From Colletes latitarsis (taxonomy: Eukaryota; Arthropoda; Insecta; Hymenoptera; Colletidae): a DNA stretch of 64,000 bases. The notes beneath the pieces were generated by a model. That model made no database searches. It was not told the DNA's origin and saw nothing but the letters and a program-made list of their open reading frames with translations. Location of the stretch: the NCBI RefSeq assembly GCF_051014445.1, contig NC_135143.1:4154001-4218000 (forward strand), read 5' to 3'. This document shows positions 1 through 13,442 of the stretch, piece after piece; position 1 is the first letter of the stretch; each line of letters starts with the position of its first letter. The position numbers and the translations under genes are program-made.

Positions 1-966
1 TGGTCGAAATCCATTAGTCTTCGCGCAAAAAGTAGCGGAAATGGAAAGAGATAGGATATATTATCCATTCTTGAGCAACGACTCCAAACTGGACGATAAA
101 AAGCGCGGTTTAGGAGCAAAGTTCGACGTAGGTGCACAGACGTTCGGATATAGTTGTACGCGTACAGCGCTCACCGCGCAGCTGGCTCTACCGTTTTACA
201 AGACCGTTTTGCATTCCAATGAATATTAATCGAATGCAATTATTAAACGCAAATTGGAACTCAAACAACTGCCGTTTCTGAGCCCCGCTGCTTCTCTCCT
301 CGTACCTTTCGCGAAATTGCCAGACTGCCAGGCTTCCGGTTTCATTCGCCCACGTACATTTCCGTTCGCAAACTCGCTTCGGATATCTGTCTGCGCTTTG
401 CGCTTTACAGGGCGATTTTCATAACCACCGTTGGAATTTTCCAAATCAAATGGCAATGTTTCCTGCGAGAAATACTGTCCTCGATGTTGTTTTTCGCTAC
501 GGAACTTTTGTATGCGCCAGTCGACCACAATTACCAATTTTTCGACGTCGAAGTGGAATCACTGACCATTGTTTCTCAACGATGGTCAATCAGAGACAGT
601 GGAGTGGCACTTCGTCTACTTTATCGAATCGAAGAACGATCAACGTCTTTTACAATTCTCGACCAAATTGTTATTGAAAGTTAAGGGGCCTTTCTACTTT
701 TTGGGATTTAACAAATCGAATTTTTTTTTGCGTTTTCTTTTAGTATGCAGTCTTGAAAATATATCTACCAAATATTAAATTGAAATTCCGTAAACTAACG
801 AAGTTATAGCCTGCCGAAATGTCCACGCACAGGTATAACAACTGGGCGTGAAAGTTTAAAGCTGTTTTTTTCGAAACTACATTTTTCGGCACTGCCTAGA
901 CGATAACATGAAAACTATTCAAGATATCAACATCAAATTTATACAGTATCTTTAGAACTGGTCTCC
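1..966. other. Unique DNA, no gene recognised
   Basis: No recognisable gene. The first 700 bases are GC-richer than what follows and carry several overlapping open frames of 60-100 codons on both strands. None resembles a known family, and their overlap argues against coding. This could be conserved non-coding DNA or the edge of an exon outside the window. Confidence 0.5.
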
Positions 967-1124
967 CTATAGCATGAACTAGGATAATTGCGATATATGC
1001 AATACTTTTTCTTTTATTAACAAAAAAGCAACCGAATATATGAAAATATTCAGTATTTTTTCGTAAAATAGCTGCCATTTTGCCATTCTTCGTTTTTTTG
1101 AAAAGATCCTAGTTCATGCTATAA
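967..1124. repeat. Short fold-back (about 18-bp arms)
   Basis: The segment beginning CTATAGCATGAACTAGGAT at 967 returns as its reverse complement ending near 1124. The two arms of about 18 bases flank roughly 120 bases of AT-rich DNA. There is no clear target duplication and no coding content. It may be a degenerate MITE. Confidence 0.6.
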
Positions 1125-1548
1125 CCAAACTTATCTATATTCTTTCTATCTTTGGTTTTTGGATTTCGGATAACTTGTTCGCAAGATATCACATACGCAG
1201 TCGGGCCCCGTTCATAAAAACTGTTGTTTGTTGATTAACAAAAACAGCGTAATTAATAGACATTATGCGTTGCAAAAATTCGTAAATATAGATAAATATA
1301 TAATAAATGTATCCACGAAACTCGGAATTAATCGCTCTTTAATAGCCCGCAAAAAAAAATCACAAAGAAACATGTATTTTTCGTGCCTACAAAGTAGAAT
1401 GGCCTTAATGTGGAAGATTCGAAGGATTACTGAATCCTAAATGGGAAAGCTTGAATTTATTTAGAAATTTAATTAATACTACTCTAATATGTTTATTAAA
1501 TTGTAGACCTTCCAGAATTGTTGATTTATATATCATCTCAGAATATTA

Positions 1549-1655
1549 TAGTCGTAAGCTTAAAGAACAAATCACATGTTAGAATATTGCATGTAATTAA
1601 GCGTGAGTCATGTGTAATATTCTAGAACGTGGTTTATTTTTTAAGTTTATGACTG
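1549..1655. repeat. 107-bp imperfect hairpin
   Basis: About 45 bases from 1549 (TAGTCGTAAGCTTAAAGAAC...) pair imperfectly with the reverse complement of the segment ending at 1655, leaving a loop of about 15 bases near 1597-1608. The DNA could fold into a single long stem. It could be a tiny MITE or a hairpin-RNA precursor; the sequence alone does not decide. Confidence 0.6.
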
Positions 1656-4600
1656 TTTGAGTAATTTTATGTACGATACATCACAGAGAATAAGATACGT
1701 TGATAATTTTTCGTAATTAATACTAGACGAACAAATATTTAATTTAATTTCTTTGTTTTTAAATTGTAAACAATTTAATTACAAACACTACAAATTACGT
1801 AAGGCTGTAGCAGATTAATCCTGAAATACTGTTTGGACCTTTTCTGATTTATTTACAGTTTCGAAAAAGTGTATTTATGGTCTGATTATCAATAGACAGT
1901 GAAGTAAAGAACTGTTTACATTACTTAGTACACAAGTGATAATAATTTCACGTTAATAAAATAATCTTTTTCAACCATTTAAACTTTACTTTTACTTATT
2001 TTTATGGTCGATGTGTACGGTTCCTGAATAAAGACGAGATTATCTATAAACGTTATATTACACGTTTAATTAATATTAGCCTATACCATAATTATTTGTT
2101 AGATTTCAATTACAAGCTTATTATCAATAACAATTCACAAAATTCAATAATCAACACCACTTATTTCTTTCAAGGCAATCCTTGTACATTGGAAGATTAA
2201 AATGAATTAGTTAGTAAGTACTAGTAGATTATTATTCATAATAAACGTTTCGTTTTTCGGTTTTAGGTCATCGTTAGCTTTTTTTTATATTTTCTTTTTT
2301 TCGATTGAACTGCTTGTGTAAAAGTAATATTACGCTATTTTTACTTAGAGATATTTACAAGATTACAATTTTTATTAGGTAAACGGAATGAAGATACCTT
2401 TATAGAGACTGCAAGCATTTTATAATACACGAAACAACATGGTAAAGGAAATAATTTTAATACAATCTATTAACGTATAAATTGTGTATGTACGTTTCTT
2501 CTTTCGGCCAGAATAACTATATTGATTACACTAGGTATCATTTGAATCAAATTTCGAAATTTGTAACGCTAATTAGATAACCAATTGTGTTGTTGAATTC
2601 ATTACGCTCAGAAAATGCATGCTTTGTCGATTTGAAATTGTTTACATTAAAATATAATAATTAATAAGATACAGGTCTATCGAGTACACTGAATGGGACA
2701 AAATTTTGTATTTTCGATAATTAAAATAATTATAGGGAAATTGGAGCTTCTTCGTTTACGAATGTCAATTATTTTCGTACTCATTACTTACAGTAAACAT
2801 TTAAGTGTTTACAGTAGGATTCATATTAATTCTCTTCTTTGTAAAAAACCAGAATGTTCACGCAACAATCATTGTACTGTCATCATTGTGTATTAGGATG
2901 CAAATTTGATTTTTTGAACTATTTTGGTGGCTCGTTAAGCAGATCTTTGTCGATAATGGCAAGAATCCATATTTTTATTTTATTTAATAGCTAATATTCT
3001 GCGAAGAAATGGTTTATTAGAATAAACCTGATTTTTCTGATCCTCGTTCAATTTACGAAGTATCCATTTCTCGAGCTTCTTAATTTTGCCAATTTCTTTC
3101 AAATGACTAGAAATTGTGCACTTATGCTGAAATTTTCTGCAAGTTCCCTGATAAATTGGCGCGAATCTGTGTCAATTAAGGTCCCCGAACCTTCTTTTCC
3201 CACTTTCGTCGCAAGTCTATCCAGTTCCTCATTTTCGAGACTGGTATCATCGAAAAAAGATTTTAAAAACCTGATATTTACTATTATTGTTATAAATCAT
3301 CCATATCATTTGTGTTCGGTGTTAATAGAATAATTTAGTAACTAATTCTTCAGATATGGATTATTGTATTATATTCAATACTTCAAAATTTATAAAATAC
3401 GTATTTAAGTATACCTTAAAATAAAGATAAACCTGTTGTAAAGATTAATACCGAACAAATTCTAACACCTTTCTGATCAAAGACACGCTAAATAAAAAAA
3501 TGAGACACACTTTCACTTTGATGTACTTCCATTCTTGATACAGTACATTTAATTTTTTCGATTCTGAATTTTTTTCATTAGGCAAAGAAAATATTTTTTG
3601 CGTGTCTCAAATTTTTTGGAATTTAATAAATGAAATTTAATTTAAAAATTAGAATATGCACGTGAATTTTAACAATCACAATGACTTTTATTGACAATGT
3701 ACAATTACATTTATTGATTTATTTCTAATCCAAAAATTCATTTAACATTAACACATTTTTAGCTATAAATTAAATTTTTGTATATAAAATAAATATATCT
3801 CATATAAAACATGACATGTTTTATAATAGAAATATCATTTTTGTTTATAATATTTTTTTATTCAAAGAGCTAAGGAAAATTAATTCTAAATGTAAAACGA
3901 TAAAAAATAAAAATCTGGACATGATTCGTAAATTTTGATTAGGTTACAAAAAATAAATATTATCTTATTTTTTAATTTTCAATTTTCAAACAAAACGTTG
4001 CTCTAGTAGAAAGTTTTACGAGCATGGTTTGGCAGTTAAATATTTGTGGGCGTGCGATGTCAATTACTCCGTATTAAAAAATAATCTTGATACACACGTA
4101 CGCTAAATATGCCACCCTAAAATCGCGTGCACATTTTCTGGACGCTGCACGTGTATATAAAATACATACATTCAGTTTAATTAACGAATGGATTTCTTAT
4201 GTTTGTTGGTACTATTGCGCGTGTGTTGATGCCTGAACAGTAATCTAATCTTAATTCAAATTGCAAAAGCATTGACTACGAAGAAAAACATAACGCATTG
4301 TGATCACACATTTATTATTTATTGCTCAGCCTGAAAACTGTGAGAAACTCTCGATTTAATATTTCATCAAATTTTAGACGAGTATTTCATGTTTGAAAAA
4401 AAAATGTCAAGAAGACTGTAACTCAATGTTCAGCATGCTTTGTTTCTTTCCAAAGCTATCATATAAAATACTTACTGGTTCATTTGAAGATGTCAAAGGT
4501 GCGTTAAAATGAAAGCAGAAAATACACAATATTTGTTGTAAGTATAAAGATAAATAATTATTAAGAAACGTTCCAGTGGTTAATGATAATATTGCACTTG

Positions 4601-5587
4601 CGTTTGAAGAATAAATTTGTTTGAATCCACGTTTATAAAACTTTTATACTATAGATTCTGTGAGACGATACTTAAACGTTTCTTTCTGGCGCTCCATACA
4701 CGACTTACAAAGTTTATCAGATAAAGTTAGTCATAATTGCTGTAACGCATCTGTCGATAAATGGACACAGACTTTAAGGAATTACTTAAAAGTATCAGGA
4801 TATATTTTCAATTTATCGAACATCAGTTTCCACTCTCGACTTTACCTAATACTTTAAGAATACCGATCAATTATCGGCACCTGTCGACTCCTATCGGAAT
4901 CGACATCGGAAAGCTGGCAACTTATAATTTACATGGATTTTAACGAAGTAACCAGTAAACGCGCAATTGGATTATGCGGTTGATATTATTAGGTAAACAT
5001 TATCTGTAAATCATGATTAATAACATTAAAGAACGAAATAATATAGTCAGCGATTATGTTATGTAAACAAGCCATTTTGTATGAACCTTGCTCGTTTCAA
5101 AATGTTTCAGTTCTGTTTTTCTTTACTAATATTTTACTAACAAATTTAAAACTTTTCTGTTAATGTAAAAGCACGTACCTTGTATTTGAGCATCTAGATG
5201 TTACATACAAATATAGAAAAAAATACATAAACATTTGACCGAAAAAATTAGCTAAAAACTTTAGTTTTCTAATATATTATTTAACTAAATAAATTTTTTG
5301 AAAATCCGTTTATACAGTCAAATTTCCTATCAAAGAATATAAAATTATTCCATTTACGTAATTTCGTTATCTCTAACAGTTTACGAGATATTCGATCAAA
5401 CATATCTTACCACCCCTACTTTATGGGTGGTTTCACCCTTTCGTCATGGATGATAATAAAAATACGTGTACTGTACAATTGTACCAAATTTCATCGAAAT
5501 CGGTGATTGACGCTGTGGACTGCTCCCCCGAGAGATGTTTCCATCATATTGGAAACAATATTAAAAATGGCACATGTGTCTTTTATA
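1656..5587. other. AT-rich intergenic DNA, nothing recognised
   Basis: Almost four kilobases of AT-rich sequence. I see only short open frames of 60-76 codons with no family resemblance, and no terminal repeats or RNA genes. Confidence 0.6.
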
Positions 5588-6169
5588 CAGGGCGTTCCAG
5601 ATTAAAGGTGCAAAACTTTATCAGTAGATTCTACGGGTGCAGACAAAAAAATCTTATACAAACATGGGTTGTTTAATGCTTCATTAGGAAGTTATAAACA
5701 AATATGTAAAATTCTAATATTCCATTTCGAAATGGCCACCATCGTTAATAATGCAATATTCACACGATTGGAAATAAAATTTATCAGTTTTATGTCTGTA
5801 AATGCATCCTCAATTTATTGTATTATTTCATAAATATATGAAGTATATATCTCTGTATTTTTCGTTTTTGTGAATAATCCTAGTATTTTGATTCGGAGTC
5901 TAAATACATACTAATAGTTCTAGTAGAAATTATTATCGATCAATAACTTCAAAGAGTAAATATGATTCGCGAATAGAAAACAAACATAAATATTACTGAT
6001 CTATTCCAATACTGTATCGCGTCTCTTACTGTTTCCATTGAATTTCGTATTTTTGTTTACAACTTTGTAATTAAGCGTTAGACAACCCATGTTTATATAA
6101 CACTTTTTTCTTGTTTACACACGTAGAATTTACTAACAAAGTATTGCACCTTAAATCTGGGATACCTTG
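5588..6169. mobile_element. TA-flanked MITE, family B (582 bp)
   Basis: Non-autonomous inverted-repeat element. It begins CAGGGCGTTCCAGATTAAAG just after a TA at 5586-5587. The reverse complement of the right end (CAAGGTATCCCAGATTTAAG, ending at 6169, followed by TA) matches over about 90 bases, including a shared ACATGGGTTGT block. The AT-rich interior has no transposase. TA flanks and CA termini fit the Tc1/mariner superfamily, by analogy with known families. The CAGGG terminus resembles the unrelated family A. Confidence 0.85.
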
Positions 6170-9100
6170 TATATTTCATCTATCCACTGTTAAAATAGGT
6201 ATCACATTACGAAACATACTGCATACAGTAATGATTCTCTTTAACTTTGTATTTTTCGTGGCACTGATTTTCTGACGTTGAGACAGAACTGGGTTTCTCA
6301 GACCCACTTTTAAGGTTGCGATCTTAGTATTTCAGCAGCTTGACAAGGACTAGGCTTGTAGGTATATCGCGCATTTTCCGAAGGTCTCGGGTCTCACAGA
6401 CTCAGTTGAGTGCTCGAGGGTTAAAGCCGCGACAACCAATCGTTTTGGACGATCGCGCGAATTGAAGGGGAGCGTTCGGTCGATGTTCGAATCGAGCGGC
6501 GCTCGATTATCAATTTCGGAGCTCGTGCGAAGGGAACCGCAACAATTTCGATGGACACCGCACCCGTACGGATCAAACGCAATTCTGAATGGCCGCCAAT
6601 AAATTTCGCGCGTTGCCGTCACGTTTGGTAGTTTCGGTTGATTTCGAGAAGCTCGCAGATCGGCGACTTGTCGTGCAACTTCGCGTCGGAATGGAAATTG
6701 CCGTGTTTGCGCGGACAGGGGGAAAAAAGCGGACCAGCATGTCGCTCGGTGGCAATTGAGTGGCGTGCTAGTCTCGCCCAACCCCCGGAAATTGCAGGTG
6801 CGCATCGGTGAAATTAGTATTCCATCGAGGTGTTTAATTCAGCGACCCTCGTGAGCCACCCTCGCGAATAGCGTAACCGTGTCTCTCCACGTTGACTGTT
6901 TTATTCCGCGTCGCTGGCGATAGATTACACGTACTAATAATCGACAGTGACCCAGCGATTTTAGTCAAATATTAAACTATGGAGTCACTTTCGCTATTCC
7001 AAATACGTTAGTCGCCGAAAATGCGGTATTTAGCTCGCTAGAAATTCGCCTAACCCTCTTCCACTACGGTAGACCGCTTTAGTGGTCGTCCGTGGAACTA
7101 TTCCTGTGTATGACCAGCCACAAACCATAATAGTCGTCCGCTGAGATCGCCGTTACGTTCGAAGCAGTCAGTTTAATTGACATGCCTTATGCTATGAATC
7201 ACGTACTGGTAAGGAGACAACAAACAACGGTATACGAACGTTTGCATTGGTGTTTTACCGCCAATCTCCTCGGTAACGTTTTTAATAGTCGGATGGTGTA
7301 CAGTGGAGACAAATTGATTAGTATAAAAATTGTAAAACTCCTGATAGAAACGAGAAAAAGAGATGATGCTTTGTTCAAATTAAGTCTCTTATGTGACAAA
7401 ATAAGGGGAAAATAAACAGAATGTAATCCATGAAATTTGTAACTTTGTAATTATATGCTAAACTTACATTTTTCACTTAACTGCCACTTCAGCCATATAT
7501 GGATGACAGAATTTGCCATTATGAAATTAAAAAAATTAATTCTCAATTTGAGATGTTGAGGGAAATAAATTTGGACGGGATTTCTGAATTTTAGCAAGAT
7601 TGTAAAAATAAATACTGAAACAAATTTTAGGTTATGTAGTTTACAATGGTCTTGCAAAAAATTATACGATTTTCATCTGGCAGTGAACGTGCTGAATTGG
7701 AATTATTTAATAAACTGTAATTTACAAATGAATTTGCAAATAAAACGTAAAGGAAAGTTAGTTTCTGAATGAATCTATAATTTTTGTTCATTATTTATGA
7801 ATAAAATTTGTTCAACCCTGTCTCGAGTCTTGTGTCTGAAAGAGTCGTGCAAATAATAGAAGCTCTTCTCAGAAAAAAGACCCAAAAGAAAACGTCGTTA
7901 CAATCAAATATATTTCAAGTCCAGAAGAGTCCTCGAGTACTTGATCCTCCATAGCCTAATCTATCATGATCTTACTGTACTTCTGAACATTAGAGGTCTG
8001 GTCGGGACGAGAATTTTTCTCGAGATTGAATAGGGTTCCCGACAATTTTGAACGTTTCCTCTTGGATCTTTCTTTCTGACTTAGAGTCTATTGTTTGCTC
8101 GATTTTTCCAGGAACGAGATCCTTACAATCGGCAAACAAATAATTTCTACAAAAAGTTTAGGCTTTATACGGGACTCTCTAGTGGTTTTAAAAGGTACCG
8201 CTGAAAATGCTCGACCGAAAACGCCAAAAATAACGCTCGTCTGACAGTAGCCTACGGGCCATGGAACACCGGCATTTACGTTGGCATTTTGCTACTGAGC
8301 GTGTCAGTGGTGCCTTCAAAAGACGAGGGTTCCGAACTGTGGGTGTCAAATGGAGCATCCCTATGGTTCGTTTTCCCATCGTTTACCAACGAACCGTCAA
8401 GATCTTTCTATTTGAAATGATCATTGTAAGTTGAGTCTTCGTCTGTACGAGACTCACTATCGATTTTCACGGTTGTCTGCCACGGCTCTTAGTTTTAAAT
8501 GGAGGATTTTGATAGTTCACTGAAAAGTGACGCATAAAAGAAATATCTCTATCTCTATCTCTATAAAAAAACTATCGAAACTATCCTTTGTTTTGACTAA
8601 AAAAATTGTTTGTTTAACTTGTGAAGAAAGATTAATAACTTTATACACAATATACCAATTAAATAAGACAGACGTTAAACGAGCGTAAAGTATAAAAGGT
8701 CTAAGATCTTTGAGCTTTTTATTATTTTTTTAAATTAAGTTTCTTATAAGTTGAGGAATCGAGGCAACAATGGAAGAATTAGTTGTGGTTAGTCAGAGGA
8801 TTGGCTATTTAGTAAAATTGTAATAAGAAATCGTAACAAAATGGAGATGTACGTAAGCCAGACCAAAGAAAGGAAAATGCAAATTGGAAGACACGTAGAA
8901 AAGGAAAAAAGTGTTTGAGAAAAAACAGGCGAAGTTTCAGGATGGTCGAGCGGAACCTCTTAATTCGTGGCTCTTTTCGCCAGTTAACTAGCGTCGAATA
9001 TGAAAAATTGTGTGAAACGTAGTCATTTAATTTTTCAAAATGCATTCCCATGAGTCAAATGTGTTCATTCAACTACGGATTTGCGACGCAACATGTTCTG

Positions 9101-10091
9101 AGCGTCGCCAAAACACCAACGCAAACGCTCGTGTGCCACGACCCTATAATACTAAGCTCTGGCAAGTTCCAATCGACTTGGAAGACTTTTCGCCAGTTGC
9201 ACCGTCGAGGGAACTCTTCCACCTCGTACTGTTTCGACCAAGCAGCTCGAATGCTTAAAGTGCGGCAGCATTCAATGAAAGCAACCACCGAGTCGCGAGA
9301 ATGAATATATTCCTGAAATCTTTTCCCCTAGCTAAGTCAATTCTTTCACTTAAGGAATTGCGTGATGGAACACAGCAGGGGGCCTAAATTTTGTATACGG
9401 TAAAACGTCGACAAACGACATGGTCTACCATATAATAGCAGTAGCTTTACGTCAAGTAATATTGAATTTCTGCTCGTTTAAGCGTTGACTGCTCATAAAA
9501 GTTAACAATTTTTCTCGAGTAAAAATTTGTACAGTACTGGATTACCTTAATAGTGCATCAACTAATGTAAAGAAAATTGGAAAACAGAATTTGGGAATGT
9601 TTTATTATTAATTATGCTTAATTACCCGCCTTTCTGTTCACGACTAACGCCAATGTACACATACTTACTACTTGTACCAGTTTATGATCATTAATTATAT
9701 AAACGTTTGCTACAACAAATTTTACATGTAATATAAATATTAAAAATATGAAACTTAATAATTGAAACTAATTTATATTTTTTTTAATTTTGATTGTTTC
9801 CAGAAAATTGTTTAAGACGGTTTTTTTTTGTTCTTTCAAAAAGTTTTACAAATTTTTCCCCTCACGTATTTGTTGTATCTTTGATTAGAAGCAAGCTACA
9901 ATTTGAGAATCACTGTGTATATTAATAAACAATAATATTCTAAATAATGTGGAAAACATACAGAAATAACGTGGGTAATCGTTTTACCTTCAATCGGAAT
10001 CTTTGCTGAAATCTCGTTCTTCTTTCAGACTAGTACGATTGCTTTGAGAATTATCTGAGTTACTCGTATCCATTGTTGGAGATAACAGCAA
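6170..10091. other. Intergenic DNA with GC-richer patches
   Basis: No gene recognised. GC-richer patches lie at about 6340-7180, 8160-8400 and 8930-9310. The first holds a 151-codon open frame on the minus strand (6350-6805) with another frame open inside it. Neither resembles a known protein, and CpG-rich DNA easily stays open by chance. These patches could be conserved regulatory DNA or unrecognised exons. Confidence 0.45.
8544..8565. repeat. TATCTC microsatellite
   Basis: About three and a half copies of TATCTC in tandem. Confidence 0.9.
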
Positions 10092-10335
10092 ACTAAAATC
10101 TTTCAAACTTCGTTTTAGTAGTTTATCGAAACTGGAAATACGCGTAGCAGAGGATAACAGAAATCTGTCAAAACCACATACTTCCAGTAGTATCTTGCGC
10201 GGACACTTCCCTTATTCAATAACCTGAATTTCTGTATTTCTAAATTCAGTAAAAACCCTTTGCTTCATCTTTTCTTTGTTTTACTTTCCTTGTATATGAT
10301 ATAAATTATTCTACAAACCCATGCCTAATGCGGTG
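10092..10335 (-). repeat. Dispersed duplicate, copy 1 (partner at 20.6 kb)
   Basis: This segment aligns, in the same orientation and with many differences, with 20562-20822. Shared blocks include AACTTCGT.TT.GTAGTTTA.CGAAA, GATAACAGAAATC and CAGTAAAA. Read on the minus strand, both copies give a related peptide in the same frame (FLLSS...FxKL..RS.K...SLLL). In this copy the frame runs on past an ATG with no stop until near 9993. In the other copy it has an in-frame stop. It may be an old duplicated exon or an unrecognised repeat. Confidence 0.55.
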
Positions 10336-10561
10336 ACTCTGTTTAGTTTATACAAAAAGCGATGTCGACATTTTAGATAAGTCACTTACGGAATATTCGT
10401 GATGCTAGACATTATCACTTTCTTTGAATGTTATTGATATTGCCATGTAATAACAATTCTGTAATATGGCTCGAAAGAAAAACACCATATCTCTATGAAG
10501 AAAGAACGGGACTCATTTCTTGATAAAATAAGGAATGACTCGTATTTTAAGAATATGTATA

Positions 10562-11480
10562 CAGGGTGTTCAGCCACCCATGGGAAAAATTTTAATGAGA
10601 AATTCTAGAAGCCAAAATAAGACGAAAATCAAGAATACCAATTTGTTGACGGAGGCTTTGTTGAAAAGTTCTTAAAAAATTAAATTAAAAAATTTTTAAA
10701 TCATTCTGAAAAAATTATTTTCGGTTGCGGGGGTTAATTACAATCATTTTTAGTGAATAGACATACCCCCGAAATCCTACGCACTTTCGAGAAAAAATTC
10801 GAGTAAGTGCTGAAATTTTTTAGCGAAATTAAAAAATTTCAAATTTTTCTAAAAAGTTATTGTTGGTTGCAAGGGTCAATTACAATCATTTTTGGTGAAT
10901 AGACATACTCTCGATATCCTATGCACTTTCGAGAAAAAATTCCTTACCGAAAATATAATTTCTGCCCAGAAATGCATCCTCGAAATTTCATGCAAGTGAT
11001 TAAAATACCATAACTTCTGACAAGATTGGAGGATTTTAATTTTCCAAATGCAAACAACGCGTATTTTAGTGAAGCATATGTAGAAATTCCAAGAATATTC
11101 GAAAAGTTCTTCTTTAATAACGTGAAGTGCGAAAAATCCCATAAAAATGGTACAATTTTCAAACATCCATAACTTCTAAAATAGTGAACGTATCGCAATG
11201 AAATTTAGTATGGAAGTAGAGCTCATCGATACCTACAAAAAAGTACTAGACAAAATTTCCGTAGAATGTCAGACAAAATTAAAAGTGAAAAACGAATTTT
11301 TAAGAGAAATGGACAGGAGGTATGAGGTGCAACTGTAATCACAAATTTATTATCTGCATTACCATATATTGGTTAATATAATATTGAATGAATTTCAGGA
11401 GGATTCTCAATTAATAATGCTACATTAAATCGATTTTATTCTTTATTTTAGGTAGGTGCCCAAATTTTTCAGCGAAATTG
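10562..11480 (+). mobile_element. Family A element, copy 1 (right end lost)
   Basis: Begins CAGGGTGTTCAGCCACCC after TA. It contains the left terminal repeat, two modules (about 10690-10800 and 10840-10945) and the core (from about 10947). The core is interrupted at 11323-11454 and resumes as GGTAGGTGCC... until about 11480, where similarity to the family stops. No right terminal repeat is present. No transposase is encoded. Confidence 0.85.
11323..11454. other. 132-bp insertion inside family A core, intron-like
   Basis: All comparable copies read GACAGGGGGTAGGTGCC here. In this copy the two halves are separated by 132 bases flanked by GGTA on both sides (11319-11322 and 11451-11454). Equivalently, the insert can be read as 11320-11451, starting GTATGAG and ending TTATTTTAG, a GT-AG interval whose removal restores the family sequence exactly. 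No inverted repeats are seen at its ends. Confidence 0.6.
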
Positions 11481-12926
11481 TATGTACTGTATGTACTGTA
11501 GATAGGCAAATTGGAGATTTTAAAATTGTTCTATACAAACATATGGTAACAATATCTAAGAATACAGGTAAAAAAATAAAAATGCAACTAAGACCGTCTT
11601 CATGCTTGCAAAAGCTTAGAAGATGGAAATGACAATAAGTATTCTATTAAGTGGCAAAACTGGTGTCAGTATGTTAACTAATAGGATAAAAATAGTTACT
11701 TAATATCAAGCGATAGATTTTAATTACAATAACGAGAGAAGGAAATCAAATGTAAAAATTTGTTTTGCAACACGTATATACAAACTTTACTAAGGGTCAG
11801 AAATGACCCAATGTCTACCTGTCGGGGGTTAATAATTAAATGGTATAAATAACATATATCGTTATCAATGCGCCAATAAGATATTTTTCCGGTTACAAAG
11901 CGACAATAGGGCGACGACGTCGTTGGACAGCGATGTGTTAACAAGCCATTTGCGGCCCTCCTCCATTCCATCAGTCTGCCTGGCGATTTCTGGCAAGCTG
12001 ACGTTCGTGCGTCCATCGTTCGCTCGATGTCGTTGACGGAAATTGTTTTTGCACGCGAAAACGTGACGAACCGAGCGTCCCGAGCTGTCGTTGTGGCTGG
12101 ATACACGGGATGTTTTTTACCCCTCGGTATCTATCGCTTCCTTGCCCGGTCGCGATCGGCCATCGATCTTTCCGATATAATTGAAAACAGTAACCGTACC
12201 TGTTGGTACCTCGTACCGCGACAAATTGCAAAATTTCATCATCGAATTTGACCGCTTTCCGGAAGTGGCGCAACGTTGCAATTTTAATGCTGGCTCGCCT
12301 CCTCGGAACCCGCATCACGTCGACGTTTATATCGACCGGTCGAACAAATGTCTTGGAGCTAAATCCTTCGATAATTAAACGTTCGGCCATAGAACGAGTG
12401 GGTTAAACGTTGGCCAATCCCATAACTCGACCAAACATATCGATTTTACGTCTTGAGGCCCTTGTTCTACCCGGGATCCACAATCCTTTCTTTCTCGTTT
12501 CTTCAAATTATCGCACGACGCGTTGTTACGTGGCTCGCAAGCAAACAGTTTCAATTACGTAAAGTTTTGCTGGTTTCCGAGGATTGCACGAAAGTATTTC
12601 GGTTCTAAGCACTCGTAATGAACGCGCGCAGGAGGAATTTACGTCAGGATTTTTGACCGTTAGCCGTCCCGATTGTTCTCGCTCAGACAAAGTACCGGTC
12701 GAAGGCTAGGAATGTCGAGTGGAAGGGTGAGCCTCTATTCGACACGAATTCTGAGAATGTGATTTTGATGCATGGATTAGTATTTTATACTTTGTTGTGA
12801 AAATGTGTATGATTTATTTATTTCGATCAAGTAGCAACATTGATCTAAATCGTCTCCAGGATATAATCACCAAAATTTTACATTCCTCTAACCAGAATTT
12901 TCGGGTTCTACTGTTTTGCGAATATA
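11481..12926. other. Intergenic DNA; solo TTAA-type end and GC-rich patch
   Basis: No gene recognised. Around 11794-11832, a GGGTCA/TGACCC palindrome lies next to CGGGGG and a TTAA (11829-11832), the layout of a piggyBac-like terminus. No partner end is visible. The patch 11930-12720 is GC-richer and carries overlapping open frames, the longest 139 codons on the minus strand (11971-12390), without family resemblance. Confidence 0.45.
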
Positions 12927-13442
12927 CAGGGAGATAGGCCACCCCTGGGAAAAATTTTAATGAGAGATTCTAGAGGCCAAAATAAGTCGACAATCAAGAA
13001 TATCAATTTCTTGATTGACGCTTCGTTAAAAAGTTATTAAAAATTAAATTCAAAAATTTCGAACAGTTCTGGAAAAATTATTTTCGTTTGTGGGGGACAA
13101 TTACAATCATTTTTGGTGAATAGACATACCCCCGAAATCCTACCCTCTTTTTAGAAAAAAATTCGTGAAGGTGTCAAATTTTTCGAAAAAATAAAAAAAT
13201 CTCAAATCGTTCTGGAAAAATTATTTTCAGTTTCGGGGGTCAGTTACAATCAATTTTGGTCATCAGACATGCCCACGAAATCCTGTACATTTTCAAGAAA
13301 AAAATTTAGTACTGGCGGAACTTTAAACATTAATAACTTTTTAAGAAAGCCTCCATCAACAAATTGGTATTCTTGATTTCGATTTATTTTGGGCTCTAAA
13401 ATCTCTGATTCAAATTTTTTCCAGGGGTGGCTGAACACCCTG
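12927..13442 (+). mobile_element. Family A element, copy 2 (516 bp, two modules, no core)
   Basis: Both ends are present: CAGGGAGATAGGCCACCCC at the left and GGGGTGGCTGAACACCCTG at the right, each next to TA. Two modules in plus orientation (about 13055-13170 and 13195-13310) sit between the terminal repeats, and the core is missing entirely. Confidence 0.92.

Noticed and set aside
6350..6805. 151-codon minus-strand open frame
   Set aside because: It lies in a GC-rich patch, overlaps another open frame on the same strand, has no recognisable domain and reads as low-conservation arginine/serine/threonine-rich sequence typical of chance frames.
11971..12390. 139-codon minus-strand open frame
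   Set aside because: Three other frames are open over the same bases on both strands and no family resemblance is seen. It is more likely GC-rich non-coding DNA.
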